Source: Medakamo hakoo (taxonomy: Eukaryota > Chlorophyta > Trebouxiophyceae > Coccomyxaceae). From it: a DNA stretch of 64,000 nt. The notes beneath the pieces were generated by a model. That model did no database searches. It was given only the letters and a program-made list of their open reading frames with translations, and was not told the DNA's origin. The stretch's first letter is position 1. Every line of letters starts with the position of its first letter. The position numbers and the translations under genes are program-made. Location: NCBI GenBank assembly GCA_026636295.1, contig CP089454.1:558001-622000 (forward strand), in the 5' to 3' direction. Positions 10,228 to 17,820 of this stretch are shown here, one piece after another.

Positions 10228-11318
10228 ATGGCGAGCGCTGCCGCCGCCGCCGCGCCCGCGGGCATCAAGCCCAAGACCTGGAAAGGTGAGAAGAAGGCGA
10301 TGGGATGGATGGGGGGATGGCGGGCGTTGGGTTGGGGGGTCACGCGCGCGGGCTGGCGCCCAGGCGCGTGCTGCCGGCGCGCTCCGCTGCTGGGAGAGGC
10401 GTGGGGAGTGGGTGCGAGAAGCGCTCGTGCGTCTCCCATTCTGCATCCGCTCTCACCCCACACACCCCATCCAAAAAAAAAAAAACGCGCGCGTCAGGCA
10501 CGGGCTCCCAGGCCGACCTCATGCTGACGGACCAGGTCATCACCGTGGATGAAAAGGACGTCCCCACCGGCGGCGCGTCCAAGGCGGCCGCCCACCGCTT
10601 CATCCCCGGCTCGCCCACGTCGGCCCACGGCCGCCTGCACCGCGCGTTCTCCGTGTTTTTGTTCGACGCGTCCGGCCGCCTGCTCCTGCAGCGCCGGGCC
10701 GACTCCAAGATCACGTTTCCGGGCGTGTGGACCAACACGTGCTGTTCGCACCAGCTGCACGGCCAGGACCCGCCGGAAGTGGACGAGTTGAGCGAGGTGG
10801 AGGCGGGCAGGGCGCCGGGCGCGGCGGCCGCGGCCGTGCGCAAGCTCGAGCACGAGCTCGGCATCCCGCGGGGCGCCATCCCGGCGGGCGCCTTCAAATT
10901 CCTGACCCGGCTGCACTACTGCGCGCCCGACCCGGCATCGGGCGAGCGCGGCAAGGACGTGGTGGAAGGAGGCGGGGACGGCGTCGCGGCGGGCGCGGCG
11001 GACGACGCACCCACGCCCGGCGGCGACGGCGGCGTGTGGGGCGAGCACGAGATTGACTACGTGCTGCTGGCCCGCCTGTCCACGCCGGGCGAGGCCCTGG
11101 CCATGGCGCCCAACCCGGACGAAGTGTCCGACACGGCGTGGGTGGACCGGGACGCGCTCGAAGCCATGATGGACCCGGCCTCGGGCTTGGCCTGGTCGCC
11201 CTGGTTCCGCATCATCGCGCGGACGTGGCTGCTGCCGACCTGGTGGGCGGACCTGGAGGCGGCGGTGGGGACGGACGCGCACGTGGACGCGGGGTCCGTG
11301 CACCGGGTGGACTGTTGA
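10228..11318 (+). CDS. IDI1: Isopentenyl-diphosphate delta-isomerase
   Basis: Exons 10228-10285 and 10498-11318 (GTGAG...TCAG, phase 1) give 292 aa. This is the Nudix-fold type I isomerase that interconverts isopentenyl and dimethylallyl diphosphate. Visible signatures are LMLTDQVITVDEKD near the start, the catalytic cysteine in TNTCCSH (about 98-104), the His-rich FIPGSPTSAHGRLHRAFSVF, and WGEHEIDYVLL with the catalytic Glu. A Gly/Ala/Asp-rich insert of about 30 residues sits just before the WGEHEIDY block. There is no clear N-terminal transit peptide, only a short Ala-rich leader, so compartment is open. The last 50 or so bases and the 3' flank are partly duplicated near 12050-12110. Confidence 0.93.
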
Positions 11319-11841
11319 GCGGCGGCGGGGTGTGTGAAGAGAGAGAGAGACAGAGGGAGCCACACACGCACACGCCCCATCCCATGCGCGCCCTCCTGGC
11401 CCACCACCCGCCGCGCCCGCGCTCGCCGGCCCGGAGCCCGGCCCAGCGTCGTCCCCAGCCGTGCGCGCTCGTCGTGGCCAGCGCTGCGCGCACGCGCCGC
11501 TCGCCCATTTCCGCCGGCGCGCCCCACACCCTCCGTCCGCGACCCGCCCAGGCTCGGCTGGTGCCGGCCCGCCGGGATCCCGGCCTGAGTGAGGAGGCAA
11601 GGGCCGGCGGGACAAGGTGCACGTCCCGGCGCGCCCCTCCCACCTCTCCCAACGCTCGCCGCGAATGCCGCGCCGCCGCACGTTGTGCCTCTCCGCCGAG
11701 CCGTCGGCACACCTTACTGCGTCTCCTCCGCCGGCGGCCAAGCCGGCGTGGCGGGTACCGCCCATTCGGTGCGTCGGACTGGAGAGGGAGAGGGTGGGCC
11801 GTGGCGTGGCGCGCCTCCCCCGCCGAAAAAAGACTGCACCG

Positions 11842-11848
11842 TAAGCCC
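11842..11848 (+). promoter_or_regulatory. snRNA upstream element (TAAGCCC), U2 copy A
   Basis: TAAGCCC starts 71 nt before the inferred U2 start. The same motif sits at the same distance upstream of U2 copy B and U5, and a close variant precedes U4. Confidence 0.6.
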
Positions 11849-11912
11849 TTTTCTGCGTGCGTTGCGTCGCGACTACTCACTTGAACCGCTGACCGCCTGT
11901 CGGTTGCGGGTA

Positions 11913-12035
11913 ACTATCTCGCCTTTCTGGCTAAGATCAAGTTGTAGTAAACTGTTCTGTATCGTCTGACAACGATACCGCGCACGCATGTCGTGCGCGT
12001 AACTGTCAGTCCAATTTCTCCAGGGGCGGCGGGCA
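11913..12035 (+). pseudogene. U2 snRNA gene copy A, truncated at the 3' end
   Basis: The first 123 nt are identical to U2 copy B: stem I (CTCGCC...GGCTAAGATCAAG), the branch-site-pairing GTAGTA, stem IIa, stem IIb and the Sm site AATTTCTC. After GGGCAC the sequence changes abruptly to a partial copy of the isomerase gene's 3' end, so stem-loops III and IV (the SL IV that binds U2-B'') are missing. The upstream element and promoter region are intact. It may be transcribed, but a normal U2 snRNP from it is unlikely. Confidence 0.8.
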
Positions 12036-12046
12036 CGCTGGACTGG

Positions 12047-12110
12047 CGGCTGGACGCGGGAGCCGTGCGCCGGGTGGACTGTTGAGCAGCGGGGTGTGGC
12101 GGCGCGCGTG
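12047..12110 (+). repeat. Partial duplication of the isomerase gene 3' end
   Basis: The stretch around 12052-12100 resembles 11281-11340, the last codons and 3' flank of the isomerase gene. Both contain GGGTGGACTGTTGAGC, followed by a GTGTGTGAAGA-type tail. It begins just after U2 copy A breaks off. Confidence 0.75.
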
Positions 12111-12259
12111 TGTGAAGAAGAGACAGAGGAGGGTGGTGGTCACACCCACCCACCACCTGCGGCACTCAAGACGCCTCCCTCTTACTGCCAGGACACGGCA
12201 CGTTCACTCGCTCTACACACACACACGCTCTCCACGCCACCCCGCCCTCCCTCTCCCAC

Positions 12260-13189
12260 TCACTGCTGTTTCGGCGGCCGGGCCGCCTTTTCCACGACGC
12301 CCGACACCCCAAACCGGCCGCGCAGCTGGGCCAGCACGTCCTCGACCTGCACGCCCGCCGCCCGCAGCAGGACGACGGCGTGGTACGCCAGGTCGGCCGC
12401 CTCGGACGCGACGCGGTCCGGTCCCTCGTCGTCCTCCAGGGCGCGCGCCAGTTCGTCCGCCTCCTCCCGCACCTTGGAGACCAGCAGCGCCGGGTTGGCC
12501 AGCAGCCGCGCGGTCCACGACGGCTTGGCGCCGTCGTCCGGGGGCGGCGCGGTCGCCCGTTCCGCGACGGTGCGCTCCAGCGCCAGCAGGGTGGGCAGCG
12601 CCGCGCCCGCCGGACCAGTCGCCGTGCCCACGCCCCCGCCGGCCGCCGGGTACGCCGCCGAAAACCAGCAGGTCGGCGCGCCAGTGTGGCAGGCCGGGCC
12701 GATGGGGTCGCACAGAAACACGACGGAATCGCCGTCACAGTCAGCGTGCGCGGACAGGACGCGCAGGTAGTGGCCAGAAGTCTCGCCCTTGCACCACCGC
12801 TCGGCCCGGGAGCGGGAGTAGAAGGTGGCCAGCCCCGTTTGCAGGGACTCGCTCACCCCCGCCCGGTCGGCAAACGCCTGCATCAAGATTTCGCCCGTGT
12901 CCGCGTGCTGGGCGATGGCGACCAGCAGCCCGTCCCGCTTGTCGAACTTGAGGGTGTCCAGGAACGCCGACAGGCCTGGGACGTCGGCCTCTGGGCGCAG
13001 CGGTGGCGGCGGGCCGCCTGGCGGCGGGACAATGGTCGCGGCCAGTGGTGGTGGGAGGCGGAGGAGGTGGCAGCCGCGGCGGCGGCGGTGAGGAAACGGC
13101 GCGCGGGCGAGCGGCGTGCGCCTTGCACCACTCGACACGCGTGCCAGGGGTAGCCTGGATGGTAGAGCGTGCGGCGGCGGCGGCGTCAT
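12260..13189 (-). CDS. HISN2: HISN2: phosphoribosyl-AMP cyclohydrolase / phosphoribosyl-ATP pyrophosphohydrolase
   Basis: A single exon of 309 aa, started at the first real ATG in frame. The first ~60 residues are Arg/Pro/Ala/Ser-rich with almost no acids, typical of a plastid transit peptide. The HisI part follows: LKFDKRDGLLVAIAQH, then TFYSRSRAERWCKGETSGH, DCDGDSVVFLCDP and CHTG, including the zinc cysteines. The HisE part has SWTARLLANPALLVSKVREEADELARALE and SEAADLAYHAVVLL. The fused enzyme performs the second and third steps of histidine synthesis. Domain order HisI-HisE matches the bifunctional plant enzyme. The gene is flanked on both sides by U2-bearing repeats, so the U2 duplication spans or brackets it. 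Confidence 0.93.
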   Translation of the reverse strand: MTPPPPHALPSRLPLARVSSGARRTPLARAPFPHRRRRGCHLLRLPPPLAATIVPPPGGPPPPLRPEADVPGLSAFLDTLKFDKRDGLLVAIAQHADTGEILMQAFADRAGVSESLQTGLATFYSRSRAERWCKGETSGHYLRVLSAHADCDGDSVVFLCDPIGPACHTGAPTCWFSAAYPAAGGGVGTATGPAGAALPTLLALERTVAERATAPPPDDGAKPSWTARLLANPALLVSKVREEADELARALEDDEGPDRVASEAADLAYHAVVLLRAAGVQVEDVLAQLRGRFGVSGVVEKAARPPKQQ

Positions 13190-13354
13190 TGTTGTGGGAG
13201 GGCGCACGCGGGGGTGTGGCCGACGACGGGGCGCGACCAAAGGTCAATCGGCTGCCCACTTCGGGAACGGGAGTGTGGAGAGACCTGGGTTTCGGCCGAG
13301 TGTTCATCACATCTCTCTCGGGGCGTGTGCGCGCGTGGACTGCCAACCCGGCCC

Positions 13355-14025
13355 GCCACACACGCACACGCTCCATCCATGCGCCCTCCTGGCCCACCAC
13401 CCGCCGCGCCCGCGCTCGCCGGCCCGGAGCCCGGCCCAGCGTCGTCCCCAGCCGTGCGCGCTCGTCGTGGCCAGCGCTGCGCGCACGCGCCGCTCGCCCA
13501 TTTCCGCCGGCGCGCCCCACACCCTCCGTCCGCGACCCGCCCAGGCTCGGCTGGTGCCGGCCTGCCGTCCAGGCCTGAGTGAGGCGGTGGGAGGGGCGCG
13601 CCGGGACGTGCGCCTTGTCCCGCCGGCCCTTGCCTTGGCGCACGCTCGCCGCGAATGCCGCGCCGCCGCACGTTGTGCCTCTCCGCCGAGCCGTCGGCAC
13701 ACCTTACTGCGTCTCCTCCGCCGGCGGCCAAGCCGGCGTGGCGGGTACCGCCCATTCGGTGCGTCGGACTGGAGAGGGAGAGGGTGGGCCGTGGCGTGGC
13801 GCGCCTCCCCCGCCGAAAAAAGACTGCACCGTAAGCCCTTTTCTGCGTGCGTTGCGTCGCGACTACTCACTTGAACCGCTGACCGCCTGTCGGTTGCGGG
13901 TAACTATCTCGCCTTTCTGGCTAAGATCAAGTTGTAGTAAACTGTTCTGTATCGTCTGACAACGATACCGCGCACGCATGTCGTGCGCGTAACTGTCAGT
14001 CCAATTTCTCCAGGGGCGGCGGGCA
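13355..14025 (+). repeat. U2-bearing direct repeat, copy B
   Basis: Near-identical to 11359-12035 over most of its length. The exception is 13586-13635, which reads as the reverse complement of 11594-11644 with only about two mismatches. Past 14025 copy B continues into the complete U2 3' half, so B looks ancestral or better preserved. Confidence 0.9.
13832..13838 (+). promoter_or_regulatory. snRNA upstream element (TAAGCCC), U2 copy B
   Basis: TAAGCCC starts 71 nt before the inferred U2 start at 13903. Position resembles the plant USE (about -70), but the sequence differs from the plant consensus. No clear TATA box is seen at -30. Confidence 0.65.
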
Positions 14026-14099
14026 CCAGGCGGAGCTTGCTCCGCCCGCCCGCCGCGCGCGTGCTGAGGGCATGGCACTCCCCGCCCTCGGCGCGCACC
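13903..14099 (+). ncRNA. U2: U2 spliceosomal snRNA (complete copy B)
   Basis: About 197 nt. Landmarks in order are stem I with CTCGCC/GGCTAAGA, then ATCAAGTTGTAGTAAACTG containing the GUAGUA that pairs with the intron branch site, then stem IIa GTATCGT/ACGATAC. Stem IIb GCGCACG/CGTGCGC comes next, followed by the Sm site AATTTCTC at 14003-14010, stem-loop III with the conserved GGAGCTTGCTCC, and stem-loop IV with GAGGGC/GCCCTC closing a loop ATGGCACTCC. The 3' end CGGCGCGCACC resembles the usual U2 terminus. U2 base-pairs with the branch site and with U6 in the spliceosome core. Exact ends are inferred to within a few bases. Confidence 0.95.
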
Positions 14100-14126
14100 C
14101 GCTCTCCCCCCACCCTCCTTCCGAAA

Positions 14127-14462
14127 CACATGAACACACACAGAGACACTCGGGGTGAGGTGGCTGGGTGGGGTGGGTGCATGGTGTGGGGTGTGGTGGG
14201 CGGGGTGTGGGGGTGGGCGGGGCAGGCGGGCCCGCACACACACACAGCCACGCTGGGCAAGCGGCAACAAATCGACCGCCGCTGAGTATCGACCGCCCCA
14301 CATGAACACGCACACACGCACACATTCGGGGTGTGGTGCCTGGGTGTGGTGGGTGGGGTGTGGTGGGCGGGGTGTGACGGGGTGGGCGGGCCCGCGGGCA
14401 CACAGCCACGCCGGGCACACAGCCACTCTGGGCAAGCGGCAAAAAATCGACCGCCGCTGAAC
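14127..14462. repeat. Two tandem degenerate units of about 172 bp
   Basis: Units start at about 14127 and 14299, each opening with CACATGAAC. Each has a GTGGG-rich tract, then CACACAGCCACG, and closes with GCGGCAA(C/A)AAATCGACCGCCGC, which can fold as a short hairpin. The repeat lies between the U2 terminus and the U5 promoter region. No coding signal. Confidence 0.7.
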
Positions 14463-14606
14463 CGTCTTCGGCCATCTGACTTGTTTCGCCCAATTAAGAC
14501 GGTGACTTAGAATCTCAGGTACACGCGAAAATGGACCGCAGGACGTGAAACGCTCTGACAGCTCCGCCATCATCGATGTAGTAAACATTGCACCGCTCAT
14601 AAGCCC
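14463..14606. other. AT-richer island before U5
   Basis: Markedly less GC-rich than its surroundings. A 7-bp stem CCGTCTT/AAGACGG spans about 14462-14502. On the minus strand, GATGATGG followed some 60 nt later by CCTGAG resembles boxes C and D of a snoRNA, but a terminal stem is weak. It also holds the U5 upstream element at its right end. Identity unknown. Confidence 0.35.
14600..14606 (+). promoter_or_regulatory. snRNA upstream element (TAAGCCC), left U5
   Basis: TAAGCCC starts 71 nt before the inferred U5 start at 14671. It lies just outside the inverted repeat, so the right-hand U5 copy lacks it. Confidence 0.65.
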
Positions 14607-14670
14607 TTGCATTTCGCCTCTCGTCCACCGCCAGGCCATGGTTCCAACAACTGCGCCTGCTGCGCGGCCA

Positions 14671-14783
14671 AGCGGAGCCACGCCCGAGCACAGACACGGT
14701 CGTCGCCTTTTACTACGACCGTCTGGCGGGGCGTGGCACTCACATCCGCATCCACCAATTTTTAAAGTCGTGTAATACGACGC
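14671..14783 (+). ncRNA. U5: U5 spliceosomal snRNA, left copy
   Basis: The invariant U5 loop 1, CGCCTTTTACT, is at 14704-14714. It is closed by GGTCGT/ACGACC, and the outer stem is GCCACGCCC/GGGCGTGGC. An Sm site AATTTTTAA follows at 14757-14765, then a 3' hairpin GTCGTGTAATACGAC. This order and a length of about 113 nt are those of U5, which holds exon ends in the spliceosome and is part of the U4/U6.U5 tri-snRNP. The TAAGCCC element lies 71 nt upstream. Ends are inferred. Confidence 0.93.
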
Positions 14784-15188
14784 CCTCCCTCTCTAGAAAC
14801 TCTGAACACACACTTGTGGTGGGAAAAAAATGGGAGAGACGGAACAAGTGGGGTGAGTGGCTCCGCCAGTCCGTTCCATCCGTCCCTGCACACCGCGCGG
14901 GCCTGGGCCCTCACGATGGGATTGGCAGCGGGGCGGGTGGGCGTGCGTGCGTGAAGAGTCGGGCGGCGGGTGGGCGCAGGGTCAGGGAAGAGACGCGAGA
15001 GTTAGAGACACGGAGCGAACGGGCTGTTGCATTTTTGTGTCACGGCAAGACCGGCCACACGCCTTTCTCTCCCCCCCACACACGAGCGGCGTGCACACAC
15101 CAGCGCTGGCGAGCAAACGGCGGGGCCGTGCGCGGCAGGGCCAGGTCGGACGTGCTGTGTGCGTGTGTTCGAACGTTTTGAGGGGGGT

Positions 15189-15332
15189 GCCGGACGAGGG
15201 TCCGACTGCAGAAATTTCCTGTGCCGCTCCGAAGAGCAGGCGCAGGGGGGAAATCTTGATAGTTTTCAAACAGCAAGTGCACACATCGGTTAGGACCTCA
15301 TTTGTCGTGCAATCGCCCCAAGCGCAAGTGAT
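15189..15332 (-). ncRNA. U4: U4 spliceosomal snRNA, left copy
   Basis: About 144 nt, identical to the right copy at 17088-17231. It begins ATCACTTGCGC, which can pair with the GCGCAAG of U6 (stem II). It continues with the k-turn AAATGAGG...CCGA that binds the 15.5K/Snu13 protein, then TTGCTGTTTGAAAACT (stem I region). A central hairpin with a TTCG loop, an Sm site AAATTTCT and the terminal stem GTCGGAC/GTCCGGC follow. U4 chaperones U6 until spliceosome activation. It is transcribed toward U5. Confidence 0.93.
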
Positions 15333-15397
15333 AAGGTCAGAAACTTCGCGCGCCCGCGCACTATAGCCGCTGGTTGACAATAAGGACAACGTGTTGT

Positions 15398-15403
15398 GGC
15401 TTA
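15398..15403 (-). promoter_or_regulatory. snRNA upstream element (TAAGCC variant), left U4
   Basis: TAAGCCACAACACG on the minus strand starts 71 nt before the U4 start at 15332. The inverted repeat ends at the first base of this element, so both U4 copies retain it. Confidence 0.6.
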
Positions 15404-15925
15404 TGGGCGCACACAAAAAAAAGAGTTTGGTTGGGAGACAAACTCACAGCTTGGGAGCTCCGGGTTTCGCGTCTCACTCCCGCACACTTGACGGCACCGC
15501 CCCGACGGGCGCGCCGCGTCGGGCGCTGCGATGCACAACGCAGACCTCGCCGCGGCATGAGCTCCGACCTTGTCCAAAGGATTGCGCAGGCGCCGCCGCC
15601 TGCGCAGCGGCGCCAGACTGCAGCCCGCGACGCCGATGCCCGTTTCGTCGTCGCGCACCCGCCTCCTCGCACCCTCACCTCATTCCCATGACGTCCGCCT
15701 GGGCGCGGAGTGACTCCGCGTGCCGGACGAGGTGAGCTGGATGGAGTGGACGGGCTTGGAAAGTCGACGCAGCGATCGTGTCGTCCGCCCTGGCGCTCCC
15801 CCCACGTCCTTCAATTTTTTCTGTGCTAGTTTTCATGGAGTGAAACCTGGGATTTTGTTTTGGTTTTCTCCAGTCCGTCTCCCCAACCGTAACAAAACAT
15901 CAAAACGCAAGTATTGCCTGCCCTC
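15404..15925. other. Left part of the inverted-repeat spacer
   Basis: About 520 bp without a convincing gene. It has a GCGCAGGCG/CGCCTGCGC hairpin near 15588-15609 and an AT-rich stretch at 15815-15925 that probably serves as 3' flank of the adjoining minus-strand gene. A 44-codon ORF at 15557 has no supporting feature. Confidence 0.45.
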
Positions 15926-16710
15926 CTATAAAAACATGAAGCTTTCGACAGCAAACAAGTCGGCCAGCTCGTCAAAGGTGGGGTAGACAGACACCCGATT
16001 GTCCTGCCCAGGCGCGCGCGCCGCCACCCACGCCTTTGCCGCGGCCTCCACCGCCTTGCGCACACCGTCCGGCTCGGCGATCTGAACGACCAGGAGAATC
16101 CGCCACAAACCCGTGCGTGTGGTCCGTGGCCACTCATCCGGTTTGGGAGTGGCGTCCAGGGCCATCCACACCCGGTCAGACAGTGGGACGTGAGTTTGGT
16201 CGCACGGCGGCACGCCGCCACTCCCGCAGGCCGAGGCCACTTTGGCCGCGCCCACGTCCGGCCCACCGCCACCACCGCCTCCCTCCGCCTCTTCTTCAGC
16301 CAGGTGCTCCATGTACGCCTTTTCCAACTTCTGGAGCTCCAGTCCGGCAGCAGCCAGCTCCATTTCAGCTTCAGCAGCACAGGTAGCGCACTCGCGCCGC
16401 AAGGCTAGACGAATGTCGCGGCGCTGCTCCGGCGTGGCCGTGTCGGGGTCAAAGCCGACATGAGTCATCTCTGGAGCCGTGGGCGGGCTGCCGTCATGCA
16501 TGGTGGCTTCGCCATCGGACGACCTTTTTAGGGGGTGTGTTATTGGGACGAGGTTCAACGCCCAATGCCGCGCAAGTCGAGGCAAGTGCCTCGAGTCGCC
16601 CGGCATTTTCTCGCCTCGAACCCGCGGCATGCGCGGCACACGCTCTCTCACCCAGACGCGGACGCCTCGTCCTGGTCGAGCTCCGCAACATCGCGTGGGT
16701 TGGAGGCCAT
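15926..16710 (-). CDS. Unidentified 218-aa protein inside the inverted-repeat spacer
   Basis: Exons 16710-16652 and 16523-15926 join through GTGAGAG...AAAAAG (phase 2) into a frame of exactly 219 codons with stop. The N-terminus MASNPRDVAELDQDEASASG is acidic and Ser-rich. A helical stretch follows with regularly spaced Leu, Ala and Glu (QRRDIRLALRRECATCAAEAEMELAAAGLELQ, shown here only as a pattern), likely a coiled coil, at about residues 48-85. Then come a poly-Gly break and a more globular C-terminal half (about 125-218) with WRILLVVQIAEPDG and VSVYPTFDELADLFAVESF. I do not recognise the family. A second copy of exon 1 lies outside the inverted repeat (17821-17943), where the rest of the gene is absent. 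Confidence 0.6.
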
Positions 16711-16772
16711 GGTATTCCCCCCTTGTTTTGGTGGCCGCTGTTCCTTCGTTTCTTGTTCACTGTGAAAAAGCT
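16650..16772 (-). repeat. Exon-1 direct repeat, inner copy
   Basis: About 122 bp covering exon 1 of the 218-aa gene and its 5' flank, about 90% matched by 17821-17943. The outer copy encodes MASNPRDVEEHGQDEASASG and then diverges at the splice donor. Confidence 0.8.
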
Positions 16773-16861
16773 TCCCCACACAGTCGTACTCCCTGGCCAG
16801 TCTCTCTCTCTCTGGCCAGTCTCTCTCCCTTGCCCAGTCTCTTTCTCTCTCTCGCTTCTCT

Positions 16862-16922
16862 CCCGGCCCGCCCGGATCCCTCGCCTGCTTGAGCACGAGG
16901 CAGTCACACCTCAGGTACCTGG
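16862..16922 (-). pseudogene. U1 snRNA 5' fragment
   Basis: About 60 nt matching the 5' part of the U1 gene at 18262-18099: the 5' arm (here altered to GGTACCTG), the 5' side of helix H, stem-loop I and the first side of stem-loop II. The match ends in a CT/GA-rich tract. Upstream similarity continues to about 16975. The later stems and Sm site are absent, so it is a relic. Confidence 0.75.
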
Positions 16923-17016
16923 CGCGGCCGGGGTGGCGAACGCACCAACAGGAGGTCGGAGGGCGCGGCAAGGACGGGGGTTGGGTGGTCAACCAGCGCG
17001 TATGGGGGGTGGTCCC

Positions 17017-17022
17017 TAAGCC
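17017..17022 (+). promoter_or_regulatory. snRNA upstream element (TAAGCC variant), right U4
   Basis: TAAGCCACAACACG starts 71 nt before the right U4 start at 17088. Confidence 0.6.
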
Positions 17023-17087
17023 ACAACACGTTGTCCTTATTGTCAACCAGCGGCTATAGTGCGCGGGCGCGCGAAGTTTCTGACCTT

Positions 17088-17231
17088 ATCACTTGCGCTT
17101 GGGGCGATTGCACGACAAATGAGGTCCTAACCGATGTGTGCACTTGCTGTTTGAAAACTATCAAGATTTCCCCCCTGCGCCTGCTCTTCGGAGCGGCACA
17201 GGAAATTTCTGCAGTCGGACCCTCGTCCGGC
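17088..17231 (+). ncRNA. U4: U4 spliceosomal snRNA, right copy
   Basis: Identical to the left copy on the other strand. Plus-strand landmarks are ATCACTTGCGC at the 5' end, the k-turn AAATGAGG...CCGA near 17115-17130, GTTTGAAAACT, the Sm site AAATTTCT at 17203-17210 and the terminal stem ending GTCCGGC. The upstream element is retained, so this copy should be as active as the left one. Confidence 0.93.
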
Positions 17232-17636
17232 ACCCCCCTCAAAACGTTCGAACACACGCACACAGCACGTCCGACCTGGCCCTGCCGCGCACGGCCCCGC
17301 CGTTTGCTCGCCAGCGCTGGTGTGTGCACGCCGCTCGTGTGTGGGGGGGAGAGAAAGGCGTGTGGCCGGTCTTGCCGTGACACAAAAATGCAACAGCCCG
17401 TTCGCTCCGTGTCTCTAACTCTCGCGTCTCTTCCCTGACCCTGCGCCCACCCGCCGCCCGACTCTTCACGCACGCACGCCCACCCGCCCCGCTGCCAATC
17501 CCATCGTGAGGGCCCAGGCCCGCGCGGTGTGCAGGGACGGATGGAACGGACTGGCGGAGCCACTCACCCCACTTGTTCCGTCTCTCCCATTTTTTTCCCA
17601 CCACAAGTGTGTGTTCAGAGTTTCTAGAGAGGGAGG

Positions 17637-17749
17637 GCGTCGTATTACACGACTTTAAAAATTGGTGGATGCGGATGTGAGTGCCACGCCCCGCCAGACG
17701 GTCGTAGTAAAAGGCGACGACCGTGTCTGTGCTCGGGCGTGGCTCCGCT
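17637..17749 (-). ncRNA. U5: U5 spliceosomal snRNA, right copy
   Basis: Identical in sequence to the left U5, with loop 1 at 17716-17706 on the minus strand. Only about 64 bp of its upstream flank is shared with the left copy: the repeat ends at 17813, and the TAAGCCC element is replaced by unrelated sequence. The RNA gene is whole, but its promoter may be weak or dead. Confidence 0.9.
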
Positions 17750-17820
17750 TGGCCGCGCAGCAGGCGCAGTTGTTGGAACCATGGCCTGGCGGTGGACGAG
17801 AGGCGAAATGCAAACCGCCC

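Larger units (their letters stand above)
11359..12035 (+). repeat. U2-bearing direct repeat, copy A
   Basis: This block matches 13355-14025 (copy B) almost base for base, apart from a short region near 11594-11644 that is inverted relative to copy B. It carries about 550 bp of U2 upstream sequence and the first 123 nt of U2. The two copies flank HISN2 in direct orientation. Confidence 0.9.
14607..15403 (+). repeat. Inverted repeat, left arm (U5 + U4)
   Basis: Position p in this arm pairs with 32420 minus p in the right arm (17017-17813). Every stretch compared is identical, including all long translated frames. The arm carries U5 on the plus strand and U4 on the minus strand, converging, with about 400 bp between their 3' ends. 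The spacer between the arms is about 1.6 kb. Confidence 0.92.
17017..17813 (-). repeat. Inverted repeat, right arm (U4 + U5)
   Basis: Mirror image of 14607-15403. It starts at the U4 upstream element and ends within the U5 promoter, just short of TAAGCCC. Confidence 0.92.

Noticed and set aside
11212-11880. A 222-codon minus-strand ORF over the U2 upstream region
   Set aside because: It recurs in copy B only as a by-product of the duplication, is Arg-rich and has no domain. It overlaps the end of the isomerase frame.
14120-14150. ACACAGAGACAC near the tandem repeat as a U6 ACAGAGA box
   Set aside because: It lies in a CA-rich simple tract, without the AGC triad or U4-pairing region expected in U6.
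14857-15366. Long ORFs of about 170 codons in both inverted-repeat arms
   Set aside because: They are identical because the arms are identical. They overlap U4 on the other strand and lack protein-like composition.
15557-15691. 44-codon plus-strand ORF starting MSSDLVQRIAQ in the spacer
   Set aside because: Too short, no splice partner and no homology I can see.
16580-16640. GGTTCGAGGC, similar to a tRNA B box, in the intron of the 218-aa gene
   Set aside because: No A box at the right distance and no cloverleaf. It is more likely intron sequence with a short hairpin.
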